Shown: piece by piece, positions 8,890-19,145 of the stretch
How positions within the stretch are numbered: position 1 is the first letter of the stretch
Layout of the letters: each line of letters opens with the position of its first letter
From: Lawsonella clevelandensis
GTDB lineage: Bacteria > Actinomycetota > Actinomycetes > Mycobacteriales > Mycobacteriaceae
DNA length: 64,000 bases
Direction: 5' to 3'
Assembly: GCF_003241315.1 (NCBI RefSeq)
Contig: NZ_QFOZ01000007.1
Span: 1 to 64,000 of the forward strand
Notes under the pieces: generated by a model
What the model was told of the DNA's origin: nothing
Databases searched by the model: none
Seen by the model: only the letters and a program-made list of their open reading frames with translations
Made by a program: the position numbers and the translations under genes

Positions 8890-9715
8890 ATGCGCATCCT
8901 CCTCCCACCCTCGGAAGGGAAAACCCCCGCCGACCCCAACTGTGCCCCCATCCGCCTCGACAACCTGGTGTACCCGCGCCTGACCGATAAACGCCTGGCC
9001 GTGGGGGAGGCCCTGCAAGAGGCCAGTGGACAACCGGACGCCCTTACCGTCCTCAGTGTGGGGCCGCGCCTGGTCGATGACGTTGTTCGCAACTGCACCC
9101 TGTGGAAACAACCCGCTGCGCCTGCCCGCGACATCTACACTGGTGTTCTCTACGCGGGGGCTGCACTACACACCAGCCCCGCCCGGCAGCGCGCCTGGGC
9201 TGATAAGCATATTCTTATCTCCTCTGCCCTGTGGGGGTGGGTGCGCCCCGGCGACCGCATCCCCGCCTACCGCTGCTCCATGGGGGTCAACCTGCCCGGC
9301 ATTGGCTCCCTTGGCCCCTACTGGCGGCGTACTCTCAACCGCTTTTTTTACTGAGGAAATGGCCGGTGAACTCGTCGTGGACTGCCGTTCCGGCGCCTAC
9401 CAGAAAGCCTGGATGCCCACCGCCAAAGACTGTCACGACCACAACATTGACCTTGTGCAGGTAAAAGCAGTGCGGGTAGTAAACGGCCGTGAAAAAGTAG
9501 TCTCCCACAATGCCAAACGATGGCGCGGACTCCTCACCCGAGCATTGGTCGCCGCCGGCGCCGAGGGACTCACCATCGACAATCCCGGAGATTTGGTCAC
9601 CACCCAGCAAACGCTCTTCAGCTATATCCGCGACGCTCTTGCAGAAGAACGTCTCAACACCGCCCGCCTTAGTGGTGGTGACGGCCGCTGGACCCTCACC
9701 CTCGTCACCGAATAG
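8890..9715 (+). pseudogene. yaaA: peroxide stress protein YaaA, frameshifted at a T7 run
   Basis: Frame one (8890-9354) opens with the YaaA signature MRILLPPSEGKTPA and runs to LNRFFY then stop. The next frame continues exactly where the family should, with EEMAGELVVDCRSGAYQ, ending at 9715. The break lies in seven T residues at 9343-9349; with six, the product would read LNRFFTEEMAGELVVD and be about 275 residues. YaaA lowers free intracellular iron during peroxide stress and has a DNA-binding helix-hairpin-helix-like fold. The lesion is either a sequencing error, real loss, or slippage-controlled expression. Confidence 0.8.
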
Positions 9716-9742
9716 CGGATAGCGTTAGAACTGTGGATAACG

Positions 9743-10339
9743 TCAGAACAGCGCGTCTTGGGTCCCGCCAGCAGACGATCCGCTATGCGGCGCCTTGTTG
9801 ACTGGTTTTTTGATGGCCGACGTTTCGGCGGCTGCCGTTTTGCTAGCCGACGCTTTATTAGCAGCGTCAGGCAACCCCGGGAACCCGGGCCCCTCGGGAA
9901 TGGGCTGGTGCTGCTGGTAGGCGGTGGCGACGGCGCGGGCGGCATCATCAGCTGCCTCATTCAGCGGGTGCCCAGCATGGCCCTTCACCCAACTGAAACG
10001 CACAGTGCGGCCCCTCATCTCAGCATCTAGCTGCCGCATAAGGTCGGCATTCAGCACCGGCTTGCCGTCGGCTTTCTTCCAGCCGCGTTTCTTCCACCCC
10101 GGCATCCACTTCGTGATCGAGTTAATGACATATTGGGAATCGCACAGAACATGCAGTTCCTCATCGGCGCGGTGTTTAGTGGAGCGGAGAAGATCCAGGA
10201 CCGCCATCAGTTCACCCTGGTTATTGGTGCCTTGCGGCCAACCGCCCGCATGCCAGCAGGTGTCGTCGATGAACCAGGCCCAACCAGCGGGGCCGGGGTT
10301 ACCCAAAGAAGAGCCGTCTGCGGCTGCGGTGATAGTCAT
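9743..10339 (-). CDS. rnhA: ribonuclease HI with C-terminal tail
   Basis: The 198-residue product carries the RNase HI core in residues 1-145 with the acidic metal-binding residues in place: Asp in AADGSSLGNPG, Glu in NQGELMAV, Asp in CDSQYVI and Asp in EAADDAAR. The WVKGHAGHP block supplies the usual flexible-loop histidine. It cleaves RNA in RNA/DNA hybrids from replication and R-loops. About 50 C-terminal residues are low-complexity Ala/Lys/Ser and outside the fold. It is convergent with yaaA. Confidence 0.92.
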   Translation of the reverse strand: MTITAAADGSSLGNPGPAGWAWFIDDTCWHAGGWPQGTNNQGELMAVLDLLRSTKHRADEELHVLCDSQYVINSITKWMPGWKKRGWKKADGKPVLNADLMRQLDAEMRGRTVRFSWVKGHAGHPLNEAADDAARAVATAYQQHQPIPEGPGFPGLPDAANKASASKTAAAETSAIKKPVNKAPHSGSSAGGTQDALF

Positions 10340-10543
10340 TCCTCCATCTTGTCACATGTATATGATGCACGGAATTGTGAGGACTCGTGAGGGCACAGAC
10401 TGGGCACACGGCCTTGTGGAGACGGTAGTAGAGGGAGAAGGCACTACCGGGAAAGTGATGCTGTGTACAGCAAAAAGGAAGAAAGAAAACCGTACGGGTG
10501 TATAAACTGTAGAGAAACTATTTACCTACTTTTCATTAATGTC

Positions 10544-11752
10544 ATGAAAAATATTTTCTCTGCTTTTGTTCGTAACCGTGCTCCGCGTCCTGGTTTTTCT
10601 CAAAGGGTTTCGCAGAGGTTCCCACATGGACTTTTGCGTCAACAAGTTGCCCCTGTCATGGCTGCCGCACTTCTCTGCGGAATGGTAGCGCCTCTCTCCG
10701 TTTCTCTATCTGCTCCTCCAGTTGCCCATGCGGAATCAGCTAAACCATCCGGGGAAACACCAGATGGGAGTGGCAGTAATTCCCATAAGAACATTTGGGA
10801 TCCAGATGCCGATCTGCGTGTTGATATTCACAGTAGAGAAAGTAACTTGCCGCTACGTTCGGATGATTCTCCAAGCGGATACTGTACGCGCGACCCGCTG
10901 GCCAGCAATTTTCAACGCTGCCGTATCTGGTCACCCGCCAATCACACCTACATAAGTATCCACTACAAACCCGCCATGAAGCGTTCCAAGCGTGTCTTGC
11001 TACTACTTGATGGGGCTAGCGCTGTCGACTCCCACAATCGGTGGATTAACGGTGGTGGTGCCGCCCGCACCATGGCCGATACAGATATCAATGTCATTCT
11101 TCCCATCGGTGGCGGCTCCTCCTACTACGCCGATTTCCAGTATCGTTACCGCCATTGCTCCCTCATCCATCCGCAACTTGATCGGCAGCAGTGGGAAACC
11201 TTCATCACCAAGGAACTTGTGGCGTGGGCCGGCAGTAACGGTATGGACACTACCGGCTGGAGTGTGGGTGGCTTTTCCATGGGTGGTGGCTCCGCGCTGA
11301 GCCTAACCGAGCGTCACCCTGATCTTTTTGACCAAGTGTTGTCGTATTCGGGCATGGACATTTTTGTTATCCCAGGTCTGCTGGAACTGATGAACAGTAC
11401 GAACGACATCACTCTCTGTATAGCGCGTCCTTTCGGGAGTCCACTTAACCCGTCACGTTATGAGTTCGACCCTTTCCTCAACATGGAGAAGTTGCGGTCT
11501 GCTAAGGACGTCTATATTTCCAACTCGCTCGGTTTTGTACTCCCACGCAACTATCAGCGGGGTGATCTTCTCGGCAACCCCTGGGAATGGGGAGTCGCGC
11601 TGCTTAATGCGGCTTTTATGGCGAAAGCATCCGCCATTGGCCTCACCAATGTGACATATGAGTTGACGCCGCAAGGGTCGCACTCCTACCACACTGCTGC
11701 ACTTGCATTGCGGAAGACGAAGCAGCGGATCCTCAACAAAGACCGCGCATAG
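10544..11752 (+). CDS. secreted mycolyltransferase-like esterase (antigen 85 family)
   Basis: Taken from the ATG at 10544 (402 residues), because the following residues form a long basic n-region and a hydrophobic segment ending AHA. An upstream GTG at 10463 is possible, and neither has a good ribosome site. The alpha/beta-hydrolase core has LLLLDGASAV..NRWIN, nucleophile Ser245 in GGFSMGGGSAL, and a histidine in PQGSHSYH near the C-terminus, as in corynebacterial and mycobacterial trehalose mycolyltransferases. Such enzymes move mycoloyl groups between trehalose and arabinogalactan outside the membrane. Whether this organism makes mycolates is not visible here. Confidence 0.8.
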   Translation: MKNIFSAFVRNRAPRPGFSQRVSQRFPHGLLRQQVAPVMAAALLCGMVAPLSVSLSAPPVAHAESAKPSGETPDGSGSNSHKNIWDPDADLRVDIHSRESNLPLRSDDSPSGYCTRDPLASNFQRCRIWSPANHTYISIHYKPAMKRSKRVLLLLDGASAVDSHNRWINGGGAARTMADTDINVILPIGGGSSYYADFQYRYRHCSLIHPQLDRQQWETFITKELVAWAGSNGMDTTGWSVGGFSMGGGSALSLTERHPDLFDQVLSYSGMDIFVIPGLLELMNSTNDITLCIARPFGSPLNPSRYEFDPFLNMEKLRSAKDVYISNSLGFVLPRNYQRGDLLGNPWEWGVALLNAAFMAKASAIGLTNVTYELTPQGSHSYHTAALALRKTKQRILNKDRA

Positions 11753-11860
11753 CCACAAGCACAGCACATACGGCAGATACGACTAGTACGACAAGCACAG
11801 CCGAGTAAGGCTGAGTACGCCAAATACCAAGGCCAGACAGTCTAGGCCAGTCTACGCAGC

Positions 11861-12958
11861 CTAGCGGTAAAGCTGGTGGTAGGTCTGCACTGTTTGGTAG
11901 ATGTAGTCGATGATGGTGGTCATGGACGTCACCCACGTCATGTGGTCGCCGTTAATATCGTGCCGCATGTAGTGCGGAGTACGTTCTTCCAGACCATCAA
12001 GGAGATATTCCGTCTCGATGAAGTCATTGGCCATGTGGAGGACGTGTACTACCGGAATGTCGATGTAGTCGTATTCCGGGTGGTCCCAGTGCGTCATGAA
12101 CCCAATGCGGTACTTGTTCACGCCGGAATGTACATCCTCGTTGAGAAGGGTGGCGTTGAAGTCCCCACCCACATATTTCATGGCGGCGTTGGAGAGGTTC
12201 GTCATGTAGTGGGTTTTCACCACATATTCTTCGAATAGGTCTGGGTGGGCGTGAAGGAACCAAATGTAGCTGAGGGCGGCATGCTGCTTCCGGGCCTGCA
12301 CTTTCTTCGCGGGGGTGCCGGACTGCATGGTGTGATGGTAGAGGTTGGCGGCCAGATCAATGGAGGGGGCGCCCAGGCTGGTGAGGGTGGCGATGGGGCT
12401 CTTCTTACCCATCTGCCAGGTCAGTTGCGCGGCGATGAAGGGGCACCAGGCTTCGCCGAACACATGCACTTTCTGCCTGGGAAGGGTGGTGGCGTGGATA
12501 ACGTCCAGCATTTCATCGGCGAGACGTTCCATGGTGTACAGGTTGCTGTCCTCGGGGTGTGAGGATTGGCCGGAGCCACGCTGGTCGTAGCGCACAACAT
12601 GGAATTTTGTGGCGAGTACCTGGGCGAAGGGCTCCATGCCGCTGGAGTTCCAGGGCCAGCCTCCGGTCATCACAATGGTTTCCGCAGTGCGGGCAGAGGG
12701 GCCGTATTCGTAGACGGACACTTTCAGCTTGTCGCGCGTAGTGACCAGGCGGTGCCGGGGTGCGCGGTAGAGAGGTGTGACGCCGCTGGTGTCGGGGGCG
12801 GTGTTGGTGTCAGTGGTGGTGACGGAGCCGTCAACGGGTACAGCCTGGGCGGCGGGGGTTGGTCCGGTGACGAGTCCCAGGGTGAGGGCGGCTGCGGTAC
12901 TGAGGGCGGCGAGGCTGCGCCGGGCGGTCAGATGATGGTTACGTAGTGTGGTGTGCAT
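11861..12958 (-). CDS. secreted alpha/beta-hydrolase-fold protein, nucleophile replaced
   Basis: The 365-residue product has a signal peptide ending AQA around residue 38. The fold resembles the epoxide hydrolase/haloalkane dehalogenase branch: TGGWPW at the oxyanion position, YDQRGSGQS, then HVFGEAWCPFIA where family members have a G-H-D-W-G-type elbow. The catalytic Asp or Ser position is Ala here. A histidine remains in NGDHMTW near the end. With no nucleophile it may be a binding protein or use different chemistry. It is the downstream member of a pair with 12975-14094, with only 16 bases between them. Confidence 0.8.
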   Translation of the reverse strand: MHTTLRNHHLTARRSLAALSTAAALTLGLVTGPTPAAQAVPVDGSVTTTDTNTAPDTSGVTPLYRAPRHRLVTTRDKLKVSVYEYGPSARTAETIVMTGGWPWNSSGMEPFAQVLATKFHVVRYDQRGSGQSSHPEDSNLYTMERLADEMLDVIHATTLPRQKVHVFGEAWCPFIAAQLTWQMGKKSPIATLTSLGAPSIDLAANLYHHTMQSGTPAKKVQARKQHAALSYIWFLHAHPDLFEEYVVKTHYMTNLSNAAMKYVGGDFNATLLNEDVHSGVNKYRIGFMTHWDHPEYDYIDIPVVHVLHMANDFIETEYLLDGLEERTPHYMRHDINGDHMTWVTSMTTIIDYIYQTVQTYHQLYR

Positions 12959-12974
12959 GGGTGTGTCCTTCTGG

Positions 12975-14094
12975 CTATTTCACGCTGGGGTTTTCGGCTT
13001 CGACAACGCGTACTGCTTCATTGACCCAGTTGGCGATACTCACCGGGTACACGACGATGGTGTTGCGGAGTGCGCGGAGTTTGCGGAGCAGGAGACGGTT
13101 GGTGTGCTTCTCCAGGGTGGAGGTGACATATGCGGAGGGGAGGATATCCATGGACATGTCGATGACCTGCAGGAGAGGAACGTCGAGGAAACTGTAGGAG
13201 GGGTGAAGGCCGTGCTTGAGAGTGTTGGCTTTCATCATTTTTAGGCCGTAGTACATTTCGTCGCCTTGGAGGTGTGCGTCCCATTTTCCGGCGAGTTTGT
13301 CGGAGACGGAGTTAACAACCAGGGCGGGCATTCCGGAGAGCATGATGGCGGAGGGGATGACGGGTACGTTGGCCAGTCCGTAGAAGAAGAGGCTGGAGGC
13401 GTAGTACTGGCGGGCGGTTTTTTGCTCAGCCTTGTCACTGGAGGTGATGTCGGCTTTGGCGCAGGTGGCGTTGATGTCGATGGAGGGGGAGCCGAGGGAG
13501 GTGAAAGAAGCGATACGTCCCTTGTGGCTCTGGTTGTATTCGGAGAAGGCGTAGGGTCCCCATTCAACGCCCACGACGTGGACTCGTTTGTGGGGTGCGG
13601 TTTTGTCGATGACTGCCCCGAAGTCCGCGGCTAGTTTGTCTAGTGTGTATGCGGAGATGGGGAGTGGTTTGCCGCTTTTTCCGTAGCCGCGCTGGTCGTA
13701 TTGCACAACGTGGTAGGTCTGGGCGAGGAGGCGGACGAGGGGGTTGAATACTTGTGCATCCCACGGCCAGGTGCCGGTGATGACGATGGTGGGGGCTTCG
13801 GTGACTTTCTTGCCGTACTGGTAGTAGCTGATGCGGGTGCCGTCAGCGGAGGTGACGAAGCCGGCTTCTGCCGTGGGGAGGAAGGTGGGGTCGTTGGGGT
13901 TCTCGGCAGTTTTAGCCTTGCTGGCGAGAGCGTTGCTGCTGCTGGTGCTGGCGACAGTGCTGCGGTAGTCAGTGGTGGAGAGGGGTGTGGCGTTGGCGGG
14001 GGGCTTGTGCCATTCCCAGGAGGAGTGCTGTGGATGTGAGGGTTGCGAAGGCAGTGCGTGTGAATCGACTGCGGAGGGTTTTCAGAGGAAACAT
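12975..14094 (-). pseudogene. secreted alpha/beta-hydrolase paralogue, frameshifted in a C6 run
   Basis: The ATG at 14094 opens a signal peptide (MFPLKTLRSRFTRTAF, hydrophobic core, then MAQA). The frame then fails at six C residues (G6 on the plus strand, 13998-14003). With one C fewer it reads AQAPANATPL and joins the long mature frame that ends at 12975, giving about 372 residues, matching its neighbour. The mature part has TGTWPWD, YDQRGYGKS and HVVGVEWGPYAF. The elbow nucleophile is Glu, and the C-terminal region lacks the catalytic His. It is either a sequencing artefact, decay, or on/off switching at the cleavage site. Confidence 0.75.
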
Positions 14095-14285
14095 GATCAC
14101 CGTTCTACAAAGCAGAAATGGTCAGTTGAGCAATAAAGTGTCTTTATCCTATCCATAGTTGTGTGCTTTAAGTAGAGGTAACTGACTCAATTAAGAAGAA
14201 TCTCAGCCAAAAAGAATCTCAGTTAAGAAAAAGTTTTGTAAAGGTACAGCAGTGCGACAGGTAGCGCCCTTATAGGCCCCATATG

Positions 14286-14304
14286 TAAAGTTAGGCATAC
14301 CTAA
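14286..14304. promoter_or_regulatory. DtxR/IdeR-like iron box upstream of MFS exporter
   Basis: TAAAGTTAGGCATACCTAA matches 15 of 19 positions of the consensus TTAGGTTAGGCTAACCTAA I recall for iron repressors of this order, with the right half almost perfect. It lies about 40 bases before the GTG start at 14344. The rest of the 14095-14343 gap is AT-rich and holds no gene that I see. Confidence 0.5.
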
Positions 14305-14343
14305 AGAAAAGTTTGTAAGACTGTGTAAGACTTAAGGACGCCA

Positions 14344-16020
14344 GTGTCTACCAACACCACCTCCACACGCACCCCCAAGCACGCCCCGAACCCTGTGTGG
14401 GCTGCTATCTTCGTTGGTCTCTCCACCATCATCATGACGCTCGACAGCACCATTGTTAACGTGGCCCTGCCGTCCATCGCCGACTACTTCAACTCCCCAC
14501 TCTCCAGCGCCCAGTGGGTCATTAACGCCTACACACTCGCCTTCGCCTCCCTCCTCCTAGGTGTAGGGGCCATCTCCGACTTCTGGGGACGCCGCCCACT
14601 CTTCCTCGCCGGGCATATCGTCTTCATGCTCTCCAGCCTGGCCTGCGCTTTCGCCTCCAGCACCAGTGGCCTCGTCATCTTCCGCGGACTGCAAGGCTTC
14701 GGCGCCGCCATGGTTTTCGGCACCTGCATCCCCCTCATTGCTGACGCCTACGCCAAAGAAGACTCCGCCCGCCGCAACCGCGCCATCGGACTGTCCATGA
14801 CAGTTTCCGTCGCCGCCATGGCCTTCGGTCCCCTGGTCGGCGGCATCATTCTGCAAACTGCTGACGACTTCCTCGGTCGCGGCGTATGGCCCTGGCTCTT
14901 CCTCATCAACGTGCCACTCGGCCTCATCTGCATTATCGGCACCCTCATTGCCGTTCCCAACACCTATAAGAAACTCCGCGCAGAAGGTGTCACAGCCCAA
15001 GGCAAAGCCGACTACCTCACCGTTCTGTACACCGTCATCGGCCTCTTCGCCATCAACTACGCCATTCTCTACGGGCCACAACGCGGCTGGGGCAACTGGA
15101 AAACCATCGTCCCCTTCATCGTGGGCATTATCGTTATGGCCGTTATGATCTGGCGGCAGAAACACAAAGGTGACGAAGCCCTCCTCAACCTCAACATGTT
15201 TAAAATCCCCAGCTACAGCACCGTCATTGTGCTGGGATTCATCTCCAAACTGATGAGCTTCGGCCTCTTCAGCTACATCATCTACTGGCTCTTCGGCGTG
15301 GGACAACGCACCCCCATCCAGATCGGCGCCATCATCATGCTGGTCGCCGTCCCCATGATCGTCGTCGCCGGTATGGTGGGGCCTCTCGGAAAGAAGATCG
15401 GCGCCAACAATGTAGTGGCTATCGGCATGGGTATTAGCGCCGTCGGCCTCATTGTCGGCCTCGCCGTCAACTACACCACCAACTGGACAGTCCTCATCCC
15501 CGCCCTGCTCCTCCTAGGTATCGGCGGCGGCTTCGTCACCCCCTTCATGATGGACATTGCCGTCAGCGTCGTACCCCCGCAAAAGTCTGGTGTAGCCACC
15601 GGCATGGCCAACGCCGCCATGCCCCTCGGTACCGCCACCGGTGTCGCCGTCAACGGTGCTATCCTGGCCAGCCACGTCAACAATGGGCTGGACGATAACT
15701 CCATATTTGCCTCCCTCCCCGCTGACAAAGCCAGCATAGTGCGAGACATGGTGAGCACCGGTGCCGCCGACAAAGTAGGTGGCAAGGTAGCCGATGTGCT
15801 CCCCACAGACCAAGCCCATGCCCTCAACGACCTGGCCATTCACCTATGTAGCCAAGGCACCGCCATCGTTTTCGTCGTGTGCGGCGTTGTTACCTTCCTT
15901 ACCGTGTTCCTCTCCAAGTGGGGCATCCGCGAATCCGACCGCTGGCAGCCCGACAGTGCTACATCCGACGCTGACGCAGCCAGTTCCGACACCGCAGGTT
16001 TGCAGACAAGTGGCGATTAA
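14344..16020 (+). CDS. MFS multidrug/siderophore-type exporter, DHA2 (14 segments)
   Basis: The 558-residue product shows the DHA2/EmrB-QacA layout: the first helix LDSTIVNVALPSIADYF, then QWVINAYTLAFASL, LLGVGAISDFWGRRPLF with the MFS loop motif, and about 14 hydrophobic segments. A hydrophilic Asp/Ser-rich tail closes it. These proton antiporters export drugs, lipids or small metabolites. The iron box before the gene raises the possibility of siderophore or other iron-linked export, but no siderophore synthesis gene is in the window. It starts at GTG behind AAGGA. Confidence 0.85.
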   Translation: MSTNTTSTRTPKHAPNPVWAAIFVGLSTIIMTLDSTIVNVALPSIADYFNSPLSSAQWVINAYTLAFASLLLGVGAISDFWGRRPLFLAGHIVFMLSSLACAFASSTSGLVIFRGLQGFGAAMVFGTCIPLIADAYAKEDSARRNRAIGLSMTVSVAAMAFGPLVGGIILQTADDFLGRGVWPWLFLINVPLGLICIIGTLIAVPNTYKKLRAEGVTAQGKADYLTVLYTVIGLFAINYAILYGPQRGWGNWKTIVPFIVGIIVMAVMIWRQKHKGDEALLNLNMFKIPSYSTVIVLGFISKLMSFGLFSYIIYWLFGVGQRTPIQIGAIIMLVAVPMIVVAGMVGPLGKKIGANNVVAIGMGISAVGLIVGLAVNYTTNWTVLIPALLLLGIGGGFVTPFMMDIAVSVVPPQKSGVATGMANAAMPLGTATGVAVNGAILASHVNNGLDDNSIFASLPADKASIVRDMVSTGAADKVGGKVADVLPTDQAHALNDLAIHLCSQGTAIVFVVCGVVTFLTVFLSKWGIRESDRWQPDSATSDADAASSDTAGLQTSGD

Positions 16021-16108
16021 TGTGCAGTTTTTCCGCTGCACCGCCTATTCTGGAACCAACGCCATATAGCGTTTTCACCTGTAGTCCCACCCCAGGAGAA
16101 GCATTATC

Positions 16109-19089
16109 GTGTCGGAGAATATCGAGATCGGCCCCGTCTACCGCTACGGCGCTAAACTGGCCGCCCAGATCGAACCCCGTTGGCAGCAGGAATGGCACAA
16201 CCGCCACACCTTCGAAGCCCCCAACCCGGTAGGAGACCTCGCCCCCGCCGACGGTTCCGATATTCCCGCCGATAAACTCTTCGTCCAGGACATGTTCCCT
16301 TACCCGTCCGGTGCCGGCTTGCACGTCGGCCACCCGCTGGGGTACATCGCCACCGACGTGTTCGCCCGCTACAACCGCATGCTGGGCCACAATGTTCTCC
16401 ACACCCTCGGCTACGACGCATTCGGCCTGCCCGCCGAACAGTACGCGGTACAAACCGGCACACACCCGCGTACCACCACCGAAGCCAACATTAAGAACAT
16501 GGAGCGCCAACTGGGGCGCCTGGGCCTGGGCCACGATAAACGCCGCTCCTTCGCCACCACCAATGTGGACTACTACCGCTGGACACAGTGGATTTTCCTG
16601 CAGGTCTACAACGCTTGGTATGACGCCGACGCCACCGGGCGGACCTCACCAAGGTGGAGCGCGCCGAGGTTATCGACTCGCAGCGCCTGGTATACCGCAG
16701 CAACAGTGCTGTTAACTGGTGCCCCGGACTGGGTACCGTGCTGGCGAATGAAGAGGTCACCGCGGAGGGTAAGTCCGAGCGCGGTAACTTCCCCGTGTTC
16801 CGCAAGAACCTCAGCCAGTGGATGATGCGCATTACCGCCTACTCTGACCGCCTCATTGATGACCTTGCCGCCCTCGACTGGCCGGACAAGGTAAAGGCCA
16901 TGCAGCGCAACTGGATTGGACGCTCCCAGGGTGCCTATGTGGACTTCCGCATCGACACTGAAAACGGTGCTGTCGGAAACAGTGACAGTCAGCCGGGCGA
17001 GACCATCAGTGACCCCATCACCGTGTTCACTACTCGCCCCGATACTCTCTTCGGCGCAACCTATCTGGTCCTCGCCCCCGAGCACAGCCTGGTCGACAGT
17101 ATTGTGGCACCCGCCTGGCCCGACGCTGCTGGCTCTGCTGCCGGCTCTGCTTCTGCCAGCTCTGCCACCGCTGCTATCCCGGATTCCTGGAAGGGCGACG
17201 ACGGCACCGGCAACCCCTGCGCGACCCCCGCCGAGGCCGTCCGCAACTACCGCCGCACCATCTCCTCCAAATCTGACCGCGAACGCCAGGAAAATAAGGA
17301 CAAGACTGGCGTGTTCACCGGCGCCTACGCCATTAACCCGCTGAACAATACGCGCGTCCCCATCTTCATCGCCGACTATGTGCTCACCGGCTACGGCACC
17401 GGCGCCATTATGGCCGTGCCTGCCCACGACACCCGCGACTTCGACTTCGCCACCGCCTTCAACCTTCCCATCATTGATGTTGTGTCCGGCGGCACCCACA
17501 ATGAGGACGGCACCCTCACCGAGGCGTACACAGGTGACGGCACTCTCATCAACTCCAGCAGCGAGAATGGCCTCAACCTCAACGGCAAAACCATTGCCGA
17601 CGCGAAAGCCGCCACCATCGCCTACCTGGAGGAAACCGGGGCCGGTGCCGGCACTGTCCAATACAAACTACGGGACTGGCTCTTCGCCCGCCAACGCTAC
17701 TGGGGTGAACCGTTCCCCATCGTCTACGACGAGGACGGCGTGGCTCACGCTCTTCCCGAAGACATGCTCCCCATCGAGCTACCCGAGGTGGAGGACTATA
17801 AGCCCGTCAGCTTCGACCCTGACGATATTGATTCCGTCCCCAGCCCGCCGCTTGCGAAAGCCATCGACTGGGTGAATGTGGAGCTCGATCTAGGTGACGG
17901 CCTGAAAACCTACACGCGCGACACGAACGTTATGCCGCAGTGGGCTGGCTCCTCCTGGTATCAGCTGCGCTACATTGACCCCACTAATGAGGATATTTTC
18001 TGCGATATCCGCAATGAAGAATACTGGGTGGGGCCCCGCAAGGACCTCCACGGTGAGCAGGATTTGGGCGGCGTCGACCTCTATGTGGGTGGCGTGGAAC
18101 ACGCTGTGCTGCACCTGCTTTACAGCCGATTCTGGCACAAGGTCCTCTTCGACCTAGGTTATCTGACCTCCGCCGAACCCTACCGCAAGCTCTTCAACCA
18201 GGGCTACATTCAGGCCTACGCCTACACCGATAGCCGCGGCACCTACATTCCCGCCGCGGAAGTGGAAGAACGCGACGGCCACTACATCTGGACCCCCACC
18301 GAAGCCTCCAAGCTGATCGCCCAGAACTGTGGCGTGGCTGTTGGCGAGGAACTCGAAGTGAACCGCGAATACGGCAAGATGGGCAAGTCCCTCAAGAACG
18401 CCGTCAGCCCCGACGAAATCTGCGACAACTACGGTGCCGACACCCTGCGCGTCTACGAGATGAGCATGGGCCCGCTCGACCAGTCCCGCCCTTGGGCCAC
18501 CAAGGATGTTGTGGGCGCACACCGCTTCCTGCAGCGCGTGTGGCGGCTCGCCATCAGTGAGGACAGTGGAGAGGTCACCGTCACCGACGAGACTCTGGAT
18601 GAGGAAGCCACCAAGTACCTGCACCGCACTGTGGCCGCTGTCCGCGAAGAATACAGCAACCTGCGCGACAATACTGCCATCGCCAAGCTGATTGAATACA
18701 CCAATTTCCTCACCAAGAAATACGGTGGGGTGAAGGGTGTGGATGGCACGCCGCGGGCTGCGGTGGAGCCTCTAGTGCTTATGCTGGCGCCGGTCGCCCC
18801 CCACATTTGTGAGGAACTGTGGGAGCGTCTGGGGTATGACGAGTCCCTCGCCCACGCACCATTCCCCACCTTTGACGAGAAATGGCTGGTGGATGATGCG
18901 GTGGAGATTCCCGTGCAGGTGAACGGTAAAGTTCGCGCCCGTATCCAGGTGCCTGCTGATGCGGATCGGGAAACTCTCCAGGCCGCCGCTCTCGCCGATG
19001 AGAAAGTGGTGGAACTGTTGGGCGGTAAGCAGCCGGTGAAGGTTATTGCCGTTCCTGGTCGCTTGGTCAACTTAGTTGTGAAAGGCTAA
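16109..19089 (+). pseudogene. leuS: leucyl-tRNA synthetase, internal deletion with frameshift
   Basis: The N-terminal frame from GTG 16109 (behind AGGAG) has LFVQDMFPYPSGAGLHVGHP, holding the HIGH-type signature. It is in phase to about 16640 (QVYNAWYDADATGR). The sequence resumes in another frame at about 16640 (RADLTKVERAEVIDSQRL) and runs to 19089 through the CP1 editing domain, the WAGSSWYQLRY block, KMGKSLKNAVSP (KMSKS) and the anticodon-binding end. In relatives some 30-40 residues lie between these points, so bases seem lost as well as the frame. LeuRS is essential, so an assembly error is the simplest explanation unless another copy exists. Confidence 0.85.
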
Positions 19090-19145
19090 TAAGGCCAGCT
19101 TGAGCACATCACATGACATCTGTCATTACACGTAAAGGATTGACT

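Noticed and set aside
12975..13706. second alpha/beta-hydrolase starting at GTG 13706 as a cytosolic protein
   Set aside because: The frame is open and protein-like well upstream, and a signal peptide lies one base out of phase at the expected distance.
16020..16108. T-box or leucine attenuator before leuS
   Set aside because: The 88-base gap is too short for a T-box and has only a weak GTGCAG/CTGCAC hairpin.
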